From: Aldehydirespirator sp965200005 | GTDB lineage: Bacteria > Actinomycetota > Acidimicrobiia > Acidimicrobiales > Aldehydirespiratoraceae | DNA: 64,000 nt | Assembly: GCA_965200005.1 (NCBI GenBank) | Contig: OZ241331.1 | Location: 372,001-436,000, forward strand | Reading direction: 5' to 3' | In this document: piece by piece, positions 44,022 to 52,122 of the stretch | Position numbering within the stretch: the stretch's first letter is position 1 | Layout: each line of letters starts with the position of its first letter | The notes under the pieces: model-generated | Database searches by the model: none | What the model was told of the DNA's origin: nothing | The model's input: only the letters and a program-made list of their open reading frames with translations | Program-made: the position numbers and the translations under genes

Positions 44022-44807
44022 ATGGTGCTGCCGGTGTCTTCGAATCACCTGACCTCGGTCGGTAATGCAGTGAAGGTTCTGCGGTCGTTCACTGCCTCTT
44101 CGCCTACCTGGGGAGTTACGGAGTTGGCACGCAAAACCGGACAGTCCAAGTCAAGCGTTCATCGGATTCTCAACACTCTCTCAATCGAAGGACTCCTTGA
44201 GCAAGACCCGTTCTCTGGGCGTTACCGGCTAGGTCTTGCCATGGTTGAACTAGCTGCTGCTGTCCCGACACACCGTGATCTACACGAGGTTGTGCTTTCA
44301 CCGATGACGGCGCTGCGCAACTGGACTGGTGAAACAGTGCAGGTAGGTGTACTTGACGGTCGCCAAGTTGTTTATGTTGAACGTCTTGACAGTCCACACC
44401 TGCTGCGGTTGTTCACTGAGTTGGGGCGCCGCACCGACGCACACTGCACGAGCACCGGCAAAGTGCTACTAGCGTTCTCGCCTCCGAAAGTCGTGGATAG
44501 GACGCTTAAGGGATGGGAGCTGGTTCGTCGCACTCCGCACACGATCTGTTCGGTCGCCCAGTTGCGCAGAGAGTTGGACGAGATCCGGCGTCTCGGTTAT
44601 GCGCGCAATCGCCATGAGTCAGAGGTCGGCGTGGTGTCAATAGCGGCGCCAATACGTGACCGCAGCGGCAAGGTGGCGGCCGCGATAAGTGTGGCAGGCC
44701 CTTCCGAGCGGATGGATCCAAGAGACGACGAAGTCACCACAGCAGTCATTGATGCCGCGCTAACGGTGTCGCGCCACCTAGCACGCCTAAGCGCCAGTGA
44801 CACCTGA
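44022..44807 (+). CDS. IclR-family transcriptional regulator
   Basis: A 261-residue regulator starting at the ATG at 44022. The winged helix is LTSVGNAVKVLRSF, then WGVTELARKTGQSKSSVHRI and LLEQDPFSGRYRLG, and the C-terminal effector domain has GVLDGRQVVYVERLDSP, HCTSTGKVLLAF and GYARNRHESEVGVVSIAAPI, all standard. IclR proteins commonly control aromatic catabolism and bind ring-cleavage products or substrates. It is divergent from the long catabolic run and probably controls it through the tandem repeat in the gap. Confidence 0.93.
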   Translation: MVLPVSSNHLTSVGNAVKVLRSFTASSPTWGVTELARKTGQSKSSVHRILNTLSIEGLLEQDPFSGRYRLGLAMVELAAAVPTHRDLHEVVLSPMTALRNWTGETVQVGVLDGRQVVYVERLDSPHLLRLFTELGRRTDAHCTSTGKVLLAFSPPKVVDRTLKGWELVRRTPHTICSVAQLRRELDEIRRLGYARNRHESEVGVVSIAAPIRDRSGKVAAAISVAGPSERMDPRDDEVTTAVIDAALTVSRHLARLSASDT

Positions 44808-44860
44808 GAATGCCTGACACTTGAATGCCCCGAAGTTGAGTTGGTTATGAACGTGAGCTT

Positions 44861-45520
44861 GTGATGAGCACTCGGCCTTATGAAGTGTTGCTGCTTGACT
44901 TTGGAGGAGTCTGCTTACTCAATCCGGTGGAGTTGCACTGTCGCGCCGAGCGTGTATTGGGTCTAGACGAAGGCACTCTTGATTGGCTGGGGCCCGTAGC
45001 GCCTGAAACTGACCCGCTCTGGAGACAGATGATCTCCGGAAATGGGGTAACGGAGCGGGACTACTGGGTGATACGAGCCAAGGAGTTGAGTGACCTATCT
45101 GGTCGCAAAGTCACATTGCGCGACTACATGACTCTGTTGTTTGATCCACCAACGCCCGAGGTGGTGCGTGCTGAGGCTGTTGACACGGTTGAACTGGCGA
45201 AGGAAGCCGGGTATGGCGTGTCTGTACTCACAAACGACATGCGAGCTTTCCATGGCCGTGAATGGGAGCACCGAGTCGACTTTCTGAAGTTGGTTGATCA
45301 CATTGTCGATTGCTCCGACACGGGCATCTTCAAACCCGATCGCCGTGCCTTCGAGCGAGCAGTGAAGATCATCGGAGTGCCGTCATCTCAAATGTTGTTT
45401 GTCGATGATCAGCCCATCAACGTAGAAGCCGCCCGTGAAGCGGGAATGCAAGCCCTCTGGTTCGATATTTCCCAAGCTGAAGAATCCTGGAACGAAGTAG
45501 CAACCCTTCTCAACCTCTAA
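44861..45520 (+). CDS. HAD-superfamily hydrolase
   Basis: A 219-residue haloacid dehalogenase-fold protein. Motif I is LLLDFGGVCLL (the nucleophile Asp; second Asp position is Gly, as in the YihX/epoxide-hydrolase-like branch), motif II is SVLTNDM, motif III includes the Lys of GIFKPDRRAFERAV, and motif IV is LFVDDQPINVEAA. The substrate cannot be predicted; most in this branch are phosphatases. The start is GTG 44861 or the adjoining ATG 44864. It follows the IclR gene in the same direction with a gap of about 50 bases. Confidence 0.85.
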   Translation: MMSTRPYEVLLLDFGGVCLLNPVELHCRAERVLGLDEGTLDWLGPVAPETDPLWRQMISGNGVTERDYWVIRAKELSDLSGRKVTLRDYMTLLFDPPTPEVVRAEAVDTVELAKEAGYGVSVLTNDMRAFHGREWEHRVDFLKLVDHIVDCSDTGIFKPDRRAFERAVKIIGVPSSQMLFVDDQPINVEAAREAGMQALWFDISQAEESWNEVATLLNL

Positions 45521-45562
45521 CTCGTGAACAGCAATCCACGGTCACCTCGGGGTGCGGTTGGG

Positions 45563-46063
45563 TTAGCGAAGTGTCAGGGTTGCGAAGTTGGTGTAGGTGC
45601 CGGGCGGGTGGCTTCGCACTAGAGCGATCTCGTTGGCGACAAACGATGCGTGGAAGTCGAATTTGCACTTTGGCATGGAACCGCGGCCACGGCGCGCGAC
45701 TGTTAGATGACCTCGAAACCCCGTGCCTCTCGGTGGTGTTCCGAGTTGGCGTGTTCCTGAGATGACCGCTACAGCGATGTGATCAACACCAGACACCGGC
45801 AAAACCAACACGTTTCGCCCCAATCGTGTGACGCTTGGTCCGACCGTGACCCGTAACGGAGCAAACTTGTGCTCCGACATCATGGCCTCCAAAGTGTTGA
45901 GGGCTTCTTCCTCATCGCAGAGCCCCAAAAACCGCAACGTCACATGCAATCGAGCCGCAGCCGTCCAGCGCAAGCCTCGGTGTTTGAGCCGTTCGATCCT
46001 CGCTAGTTCGTGCACCATGTCAGTTGGTGGCCACAACGCCACAAACAGCCTCGCTTCAGACAT
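45563..46063 (-). CDS. thpR: RNA 2',3'-cyclic phosphodiesterase (2H family)
   Basis: A 166-residue LigT-like protein. The two catalytic HxTx motifs are HVTL (RLHVTLRFLG, near 40) and HLTV (FRGHLTVARRGRG, near 120). LFVALWPP at the start is the usual first strand. It hydrolyses 2',3'-cyclic phosphates on RNA ends. It is convergent with the HAD gene and separate from the pyrE gene on its right. Confidence 0.88.
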   Translation of the reverse strand: MSEARLFVALWPPTDMVHELARIERLKHRGLRWTAAARLHVTLRFLGLCDEEEALNTLEAMMSEHKFAPLRVTVGPSVTRLGRNVLVLPVSGVDHIAVAVISGTRQLGTPPRGTGFRGHLTVARRGRGSMPKCKFDFHASFVANEIALVRSHPPGTYTNFATLTLR

Positions 46064-46111
46064 TGACTTGAACTACTTGACGCAGAAGCGGTGAGGGACT
46101 GGGGCTACCGC

Positions 46112-46678
46112 TCAGGTGCCTTCTAACACGACAGGCTCGATGCCCATCGAGCGATACGTCGCCATTGGGAAGTACTCAATCCCAAGGGAACGAAACTTCG
46201 GAGCCGCATAGTCACCACGGTCAACCAACGTCGTAGCGGCCACAGTCTCAGCACCAGTGCGAGCGATCACATCTAGCGCCTTAAAGATCGAACCGCCTGT
46301 CGTTATCACATCATCCACCAGCAACACATTCTCACCAGGGCCAATCTGAGCACCTTCTACCCAACGGTTCGTTCCTCGCCGCTTGGCTTCCTTCCTGATG
46401 AAGAACCAGCGAGAATCACTAACGGCTGCAATTCCAACGGCTAGCGGGTCCGCACCCATAGTCAGGCCGCCTACCGCATCAAAGCAACACCCGGCAGCCT
46501 CAACTGCCTCAACCATCGCCTCACAAGCAACCCGCAAGTCGCTCCACGCAGCGAGCGCTTCCTTGCCGTCAATGAAGTCCGACGACAGCGCCCCTGAAGC
46601 AAGCCGTACAGGCTGCGGCAACCGCCGATGCCCCTTCTCCTTAAGGATCACAAGCAGCTCTTCACGAAGCTCCGACAC
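46112..46678 (-). CDS. pyrE: Orotate phosphoribosyltransferase
   Basis: A 188-residue OPRTase, converting orotate and PRPP to OMP in pyrimidine synthesis. The PRPP-binding signature is NVLLVDDVITTGGS. RLASGALSSDFIDGKEAL near 25 is the orotate-binding region, and FIRKEAKRRGTNRWVEG is the flexible loop with catalytic lysines. The start is the GTG at 46678, with GGGAGG just upstream; longer in-frame sequence to 46759 is not conserved-looking. It lies apart from other pyr genes. Confidence 0.9.
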   Translation of the reverse strand: MSELREELLVILKEKGHRRLPQPVRLASGALSSDFIDGKEALAAWSDLRVACEAMVEAVEAAGCCFDAVGGLTMGADPLAVGIAAVSDSRWFFIRKEAKRRGTNRWVEGAQIGPGENVLLVDDVITTGGSIFKALDVIARTGAETVAATTLVDRGDYAAPKFRSLGIEYFPMATYRSMGIEPVVLEGT

Positions 46679-46760
46679 TCGCACCTCCCGCCTGACAACC
46701 TCTCTGCACTTCTGAGTTGTGACCAGGCACTGTCTTGCTACCGCTCGGAACGCGGGCACG

Positions 46761-46856
46761 CTACTCGTTCGGGCCCAGGGATAGGCCGATGTGGTACCGG
46801 CGGTCTGAATGCACGGCGGTCATGGGGTCTTCGCCGTCTCGCCAGTAGCCGATCAC
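46761..46856 (-). CDS. Candidate 31-residue ORF coupled to the zinc alcohol dehydrogenase gene
   Basis: A GTG at 46856 overlaps the TGA of the alcohol dehydrogenase gene (GTGA). It reads MIGYWRDGEDPMTAVHSDRR, then YHIGLSLGPNE and TAG at 46761. The composition (aromatic, charged, no rare-codon runs) looks like protein rather than intergenic noise. It is too short for a family call. It could be a small partner protein, or the shifted remnant of a longer C-terminus of the dehydrogenase or of another gene. Confidence 0.35.
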   Translation of the reverse strand: MIGYWRDGEDPMTAVHSDRRYHIGLSLGPNE

Positions 46857-47968
46857 ATGCTGGGACGGAGGTAGATTTTGCCGCACTTCTTGGATAGTCC
46901 TGCCTCGAACGCCTGCTGTGCATCCGACATCGCCACATCGTGGGTTACCAGAGTGTCAATCCCTACTTGCACCTGAGGATCACACAACATCCGCACCAAC
47001 CCATCACGATCACGGAACCTGACATCATGACCGGCTGTCCAGGTGAGGTGACGATCCATCATGGTGTTGAGAATTGAGACCGAGTAGTTGTCACTTCCCA
47101 GGAATCCCAGGGAGAACAGTGAGCCGTAACGACGCAATCCGGCGAAACAGCGATCGAGATAGTACGGCGCGCCCGAACACTCAAACGCAGCATCTGCGCC
47201 CTTCCGCCGGCCAGTGACTGCATGTATCTGTGACAGCCAGTCGGGATCTTCAGGATTTACAACCAGATCTACGCCAAGCTCACGACACAGATTCATGCGA
47301 AACTCGTTACGCCCCAAAGCTATGACAGTTGCGCCCCGGTACTTGGCATTCACAATGGCGCCCAGGCCAATGAAACCAATTCCACCAACGAGAACGATGT
47401 CACCAGCCCGAACGTTGAGATGCTCAGCGGCGGTGTAGGTACATCCGAGAGTGCAGTTGCCAGCCGCCGCATGTTTGAAGCGCAGGCCATCGGGAATCTT
47501 CATAATCATGTGCTCGGGTGCAATGCGATACTGAGCCATCGCGAAGCCACCTGACTCGCTGCCGTTTACGTTCTCGATTCCTAGCGGTCCAGCGGTCACG
47601 TCTTGAGGAGCCATACCGTTGTCATAATCCTCATACGGGAGGCCGAGGCAATGCGTCGGCGACAACCCCTGAGTACACACGAAGCACTCCTGGCAACTGT
47701 TTCCCTGAAAGATCAGCACACGATCACCGACCGAGAACCGGGAACCGACAGTCGTCTCGATGATGGTCCCGACTCCCTCGTGGCCCAGCTGCTCGGGACC
47801 GTCGTGCCACTCAAACTGGTGATCGCGGTAGATTCTTGCTTCGTTGCAAACTGGAGCGATCGCCACCTCAACGAGCACAAACCCAGGCGTAATCACCGGA
47901 TATGGCTTCCGCTTGAGACCGGTAGTACGCGGCGCTGGAATTGTGAGCACAGTGTTTGTGCGAGTCAC
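46853..47968 (-). CDS. Zinc-type alcohol dehydrogenase (medium-chain dehydrogenase/reductase)
   Basis: A 371-residue MDR protein. GHEGVGTIIE near 65 carries the catalytic-zinc His/Glu. Structural-zinc cysteines are reduced: the segment NSCQECFVCTQGLSPTHC keeps four. The Rossmann motif is VLVGGIGFIGLGAIVNAKYRG near 195. CNEAR in place of the usual CGTD near 40 keeps the first zinc Cys. The oxidised substrate is unknown. It is divergent from the C45 gene, with a strong inverted repeat in the gap. Confidence 0.85.
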   Translation of the reverse strand: MTRTNTVLTIPAPRTTGLKRKPYPVITPGFVLVEVAIAPVCNEARIYRDHQFEWHDGPEQLGHEGVGTIIETTVGSRFSVGDRVLIFQGNSCQECFVCTQGLSPTHCLGLPYEDYDNGMAPQDVTAGPLGIENVNGSESGGFAMAQYRIAPEHMIMKIPDGLRFKHAAAGNCTLGCTYTAAEHLNVRAGDIVLVGGIGFIGLGAIVNAKYRGATVIALGRNEFRMNLCRELGVDLVVNPEDPDWLSQIHAVTGRRKGADAAFECSGAPYYLDRCFAGLRRYGSLFSLGFLGSDNYSVSILNTMMDRHLTWTAGHDVRFRDRDGLVRMLCDPQVQVGIDTLVTHDVAMSDAQQAFEAGLSKKCGKIYLRPSM

Positions 47969-48059
47969 GGGCGACTCCTCTGGGTGTTGGCACGAAGTAG
48001 CGAACTTGCCCTACTCGAAGTTTGCTCGCCGCTGAGTCATCGCGCCATCTTGCCGACAC

Positions 48060-48085
48060 CGCGCGCACCGGGTAGCGTGCGCGCG
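48060..48085. promoter_or_regulatory. GC-rich inverted repeat between divergent genes
   Basis: CGCGCGCAC, eight bases (CGGGTAGC), then GTGCGCGCG: perfect nine-base arms, 31 bases before the C45 ATG and about 90 before the alcohol dehydrogenase start. It is a candidate operator shared by both. Confidence 0.5.
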
Positions 48086-48115
48086 TCATCTGATGTTCTT
48101 TCCCGTCGAACCGCG

Positions 48116-49181
48116 ATGATTCGCGAAGTAACACTTCAGGGCACACCTAGGCAGAGAGGTCAAGCCCACGGAGAAGAACTCCGTGACCTGATCGCTGAGA
48201 CAGTCGATGCTTGGTTCAATCACCTGTCGGACCGCATCGATCCCCGCAACTTCGTTCACCAGATATTTCACGAGACAGGATTTGTTGACGCGGCTCGCAC
48301 TCACACTCCCCAGTCTTTTCCAGGAAGTGCAAGGAATCGCGCAGGCGTCAAATCAGCTAGTTGAGACGATCTTCGCCTGGCAACTGATCGACGAATGCTG
48401 GTGGTATCTCGACGAATTGACAGCTAAAGGCGCCGAAGACGAGAGAGGTCACTCCCACCAAGCCTGTTCTGCGATGACCTGCAACGACGGCATAAGTGGG
48501 ATAACAGCACAAACCCAGGACTTGTACCGTCACTTCGACGGCACGCAGGTGTTACTTCGTTACTTCGATCCTGACGGGCTTGAGATACTGGCTCCTTCTT
48601 CGGCGGGAATGCTCGCATACAACGGCGTGAACTCAGCTGGGTTGGCGGTTTGTATTACCACAGTCAGCCAACTCGCGCATCAAAGTCACGGCGTCGGTTC
48701 GGGTTTGATGGTGGCTGCATTGTTGCGTTGCCGCTCAATCGACGAGGCACTTTGGTGGCTGCGCAGTGTGCCAATTGCCAGTGGCAACAGTTGGACGCTC
48801 GGTACCCGTAATCGTTCAGTGGTGGCGGAAGTCTCAGCAACAGATGTTGCCGTGGTGAGTGACGGCCGTCGTGGCGTCCATACAAATCATCCACTCGTGC
48901 TTGCGCCAGTACGGAGCCCGGAGCCATTCCAGGACTCCGTGGACAGGTTGCATCAATTAGACACCGCTGTGCACTCGGGGGCAACGGTCAACGACATGGT
49001 CAACATGTATTCGAGCAAGCCGATCTGTCGATCACGAAGTGGTTCAGATCCGGCCATCAGTGTTGCCACAATGATTTTTGAACTAAGTAACACATTGCAC
49101 TGTCATCTCGCGCCCGGCCCGCTTGACAGCGACAAGCTCGTTACCTACACACTCTCCACGAACTCTGATCAGAACAACTAG
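48116..49181 (+). pseudogene. C45-family acyltransferase/peptidase with a +1 frameshift in a CCCC run
   Basis: The N-terminal part (MIREVTLQGTPRQRGQAHGE...TGFVDAARTHTP) is in one frame and the rest (SLFQEVQGIAQASNQLVETI onward to 49181) in the next. Removing one C from CCCC at 48308-48311 joins them smoothly as THTPSLFQEVQGIAQ and gives about 354 residues, the normal size for acyl-CoA:6-aminopenicillanate acyltransferase-like proteins. The expected autocatalytic Cys is in HQACSAMTC, followed by MLAYNGVNSAGLAVCIT and GVHTNHPL-type segments. It is either an acyltransferase/amidase pseudogene or a homopolymer error. The C-terminal frame alone lacks the N-terminal strand. Confidence 0.8.
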
Positions 49182-49307
49182 AGCAGGAAGCTTCCAACAG
49201 CTCGCGAAGTCGAGCGGCTCTTCATCCATCAATCACGAGTTACTCCAAGGTGATCATCCGGCAATAAAAGCGGTGGCTTGTGCCGATTTGAGTGCGAGAC
49301 TCCACGA

Positions 49308-49613
49308 ATGATCATCGTGCAAGGTGTATTCCAGGTTGCGGCCAACGAGCGGGATCGCTTTCTCGCCGAGTCGTTGGAACTGCAGAAGATCAGCCGCGCG
49401 GAGACGGGCTGCATTGAGTACGTGTTCGCGGCTGACCCCCTTGATGGCGAACGGGTTGTACTCTCGGAACGATGGGCGACTCAAGCCGACCTTGACGCTC
49501 ACATCAAGGGCCTGATCGAGCGCAGGGCAACCAGTGGGAACGCCTCCGAAGCCGTCACCCCGCTGAGTCGGGACGTCAAGTTCTTCGATGCGACAGAAAC
49601 TCAACTGCGCTAA
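49308..49613 (+). CDS. Antibiotic biosynthesis monooxygenase (ABM) domain protein
   Basis: A 101-residue ferredoxin-like-fold protein starting at the ATG at 49308. MIIVQGVFQVAANERDRFLA, TGCIEYVFAADPLDGERVV and LSERWATQADLDAHIKG follow the ABM pattern of YgiN-type quinol monooxygenases and related cofactor-free enzymes. It has no obvious operon partner; the previous gene is the disrupted C45 homologue. Confidence 0.82.
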   Translation: MIIVQGVFQVAANERDRFLAESLELQKISRAETGCIEYVFAADPLDGERVVLSERWATQADLDAHIKGLIERRATSGNASEAVTPLSRDVKFFDATETQLR

Positions 49614-49703
49614 CCAACAGCTCCAGCCTGCATCATGGCTCAAGCAGATGCATTACATGTATTCATAGTTGTGTGACAGGTTATGCATCGCTAATGTTCA
49701 GCC

Positions 49704-50105
49704 ATGGAACCTGAGACCGTAGTAACCGTCCTGGCCATCGCCTTATCGGTGATCGGGATCATCTGGAACCAACAACGGACCACCGACAAGTTGCGGAAAG
49801 ACTTCAACGCATCCCACGAAAAGCTGCGAGACGAACTCACCGCATCCGACAAAGAGATGCGGAAAGACTTCACGCGTGCCCATGAAAAGCTGCGAGACGA
49901 ACTCCGTGCATCGTTGATCGGTCTATGGCGGGCGGTCCGTCGCAATGGGGAGCGCTTAGCTGCAATCGAAGCAATGTTGGGGATCGGCATGCACCGACAG
50001 GGCTACGCGAGGGGTTCCGACCAACAGTTCGCTAGTGCAAGACTCGTACACCAGCCAGATGCTGACACGTCGGCTGTCGAGGCCGGAGTTCAGACCACCG
50101 ACTAA
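49704..50105 (+). CDS. Small membrane-anchored coiled-coil protein with an internal duplication
   Basis: A 133-residue protein. Residues 5-22 form one transmembrane helix (VVTVLAIALSVIGIIW), followed by a highly charged coiled coil. A 22-residue unit (KDFNASHEKLRDEL... and KDFTRAHEKLRDEL...) is repeated, with the DNA copies starting at 49793 and 49859, 66 bases apart. The last 40 residues are variable and look disordered. Similar anchored coiled coils are common near cell-surface or phage-related genes, but no function is evident. Confidence 0.6.
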   Translation: MEPETVVTVLAIALSVIGIIWNQQRTTDKLRKDFNASHEKLRDELTASDKEMRKDFTRAHEKLRDELRASLIGLWRAVRRNGERLAAIEAMLGIGMHRQGYARGSDQQFASARLVHQPDADTSAVEAGVQTTD

Positions 50106-50169
50106 CTCGCACCCCTACCTCGGGATGGCCGCCCTATAAAGCCCGTGTCCGCAGTTCCAAACCGGGTTG

Positions 50170-50973
50170 TCAGCTGAATGTGACCCCGAAGGTGCCCAGG
50201 TCTTTGAAGTCGAAGAGAAACCTGTCGCCTGGTCTGATGTCAATGGGTCGAGTGAACGACCCAGCCAGGATGGTTTGACCCGCCTTTAGGGTCAGTCCCT
50301 GTTCGCTATAGCGCTGCGCTAGCCACACAATGCCGAGAGCTGGATGACCCAGAACTCCTGCGGCTACCCCCGTCTCTTCGATCACACCGTTTCGATAGCC
50401 GAGCCCTGCGACCCAGCGAAGATCAACCTCCCGAGGCCCGATGCGGCGGCCACCGCAGATGAGGCCCGCATCGGCGGCGTTGTCGGCGATCGTGTCAACA
50501 ACAGTGCGTGTGCGGCCGGTTTGTGGATCGGTGCGGAACGTCCGAGCAGCGATGATCTCCACGGCTGGGCTGACGTATTGTGTCGCGTCCAGCACATCGT
50601 CGACACTCAGATCGGAGCCAGCAAGATCATCCGACAGCACAAACGCAAGCTCGATCTCGACCTTTGGGTCACAGAATCGGGATGCCTCAAGTATGCAACC
50701 AGGTTCAAACACCATGTCTTGAGTCAAGAAGCCCGAGTCGGGGGTTTCGATGTTCATTGCAGCCTGCATTGCACGTGAAGTGAGACCGATCTTGTGGCCC
50801 ACAAGTTGTTCACCTCGAGCGAGCTTGCGTGACAGCCAAGCCGCCTGCACCCGGTAGGCGTCGTCCATCGTCATCGCCGGATACACCGATGTCGTCTGAC
50901 GAATCTGGGTGGCGCTGATCTCAGCCTCGTCCAACAATTGAGCTTCGGACACAACTTCCGATTCGCTCAACAC
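50170..50973 (-). CDS. 2-oxo-hept-4-ene-1,7-dioate hydratase-like protein (MhpD/HpaH family)
   Basis: About 267 residues of the fumarylacetoacetase-like hydratases. VGHKIGLTSRAMQAAMNI near 60, DPKVEIELAFVLSDDLAG with the Mg2+-binding glutamates near 105, VVDTIADNAADAGLICGG near 160, and a C-terminal LAGSFTRPIDIRPGDRFLFDF follow HpaH, which hydrates the homoprotocatechuate cleavage product. It is separate from the catabolic run at 32-44 kb. I start it at the GTG at 50973 (GGGGG nine bases upstream); a TTG at 50988 is also in frame. Confidence 0.85.
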   Translation of the reverse strand: MLSESEVVSEAQLLDEAEISATQIRQTTSVYPAMTMDDAYRVQAAWLSRKLARGEQLVGHKIGLTSRAMQAAMNIETPDSGFLTQDMVFEPGCILEASRFCDPKVEIELAFVLSDDLAGSDLSVDDVLDATQYVSPAVEIIAARTFRTDPQTGRTRTVVDTIADNAADAGLICGGRRIGPREVDLRWVAGLGYRNGVIEETGVAAGVLGHPALGIVWLAQRYSEQGLTLKAGQTILAGSFTRPIDIRPGDRFLFDFKDLGTFGVTFS

Positions 50974-51031
50974 GGCCTGAACCCCCAAATTGCGAAGGCT
51001 CGGAATCTCAACGATCCCGAGCCCTCAAACT

Positions 51032-51108
<77 letters not shown>

Positions 51109-51200
51109 GGGCGAGTTTAGCGAGCCAACCGAGCAGGTCACAACAACGCAGGACTAGGTCGATTGCTCCGAATGGACGAGATCTCCGGCATGCGTGACAG

Positions 51201-51971
51201 CTACTTGGGGGGCAGGCGGATCCCTGCGTCGACCCGGATCGTCTCGCCGTTCAAATAGTCGTTGGTGAGACATTGCATCACCATCGACGCCAGTTCCGCT
51301 GCAGTGCCCAGACGCTTAGGGAACAGCACTCCAGCCGCTAGGCGTGCCTTGAACTGCTCAGCTGCTTCACCCGACCCGTAAATCGGCGTGTTGATCAGTC
51401 CGGGTGCAATGGTGTTCACCCGCACACCCAGCGGCACCAGGTCACGAGCTACCGGCAGCGTCATGCCGACTACACCACCTTTGGAGGCCGAGTAAGCGTT
51501 CTGGCCGGTCTGGCCATCGAACGCCGCAACAGAAGCCATGTTCACAATCGCGCCCCGCTGCCCGTCGGAGTCCACCGGCTCGACCTGTGCCATCGCCGCC
51601 GCAGCCAGCCGGATGCAGTTGAAAGTGCCCGTGAGGTTCACGGCCACTACCCGCTCGAAGCGTTCGAGGGGCATCGGATTGCCGAGACGATCTACTGTGC
51701 GAACGGCCGACGCTATACCAGCGGAATTCACCAGAACTCGCAGTGGACCCATCTCAGAAGCAGCATCAACGGCAGCCTGTACACCGACAGGATCGACCAC
51801 GTCAGCCTCGACGAACAGTCCACCGACCTCCGTGGCGACGGCTGCACCTTTAGCAGCGTTGATGTCGAGAATCACACAGCGTGCACCCACAGCGGCAAGT
51901 TGTTCGGCACAAGCTTGGCCTATCCCGGATGCTCCACCTGTCACGATCGCTGCCGCGCCTGCTAGTTGCAC
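51201..51971 (-). CDS. Short-chain dehydrogenase, 3-hydroxyacyl-CoA dehydrogenase type II-like
   Basis: A 256-residue SDR. The cofactor site is VTGGASGIGQACAEQL, DIN follows beta-2 (NAD preference), the active site is Ser in VNMASVAAF then NAYSASKGG, and the C-terminus NGETIRVDAGIRLPPK is the pattern of HSD17B10-type 3-hydroxy-2-methylbutyryl-CoA dehydrogenases (with LGTAAELASMVMQCLTNDYL). The start is the GTG at 51971, where GGGAGG precedes by seven bases; the longer ORF to 52019 lacks this. Confidence 0.9.
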   Translation of the reverse strand: MQLAGAAAIVTGGASGIGQACAEQLAAVGARCVILDINAAKGAAVATEVGGLFVEADVVDPVGVQAAVDAASEMGPLRVLVNSAGIASAVRTVDRLGNPMPLERFERVVAVNLTGTFNCIRLAAAAMAQVEPVDSDGQRGAIVNMASVAAFDGQTGQNAYSASKGGVVGMTLPVARDLVPLGVRVNTIAPGLINTPIYGSGEAAEQFKARLAAGVLFPKRLGTAAELASMVMQCLTNDYLNGETIRVDAGIRLPPK

Positions 51972-52122
51972 GATTGAGCCTCCCGGCTGACGGTTGGATG
52001 TGAGGCGAGGAGGCCCCAACTACGTCACCCGAGACTAGGCGTTGGCGCGCGATGGCTCGTCTTGCCCACCCACTTAGCAACACCCACGGAATCGCTAGCG
52101 GCGAAACGACTAACTTCGGAAT

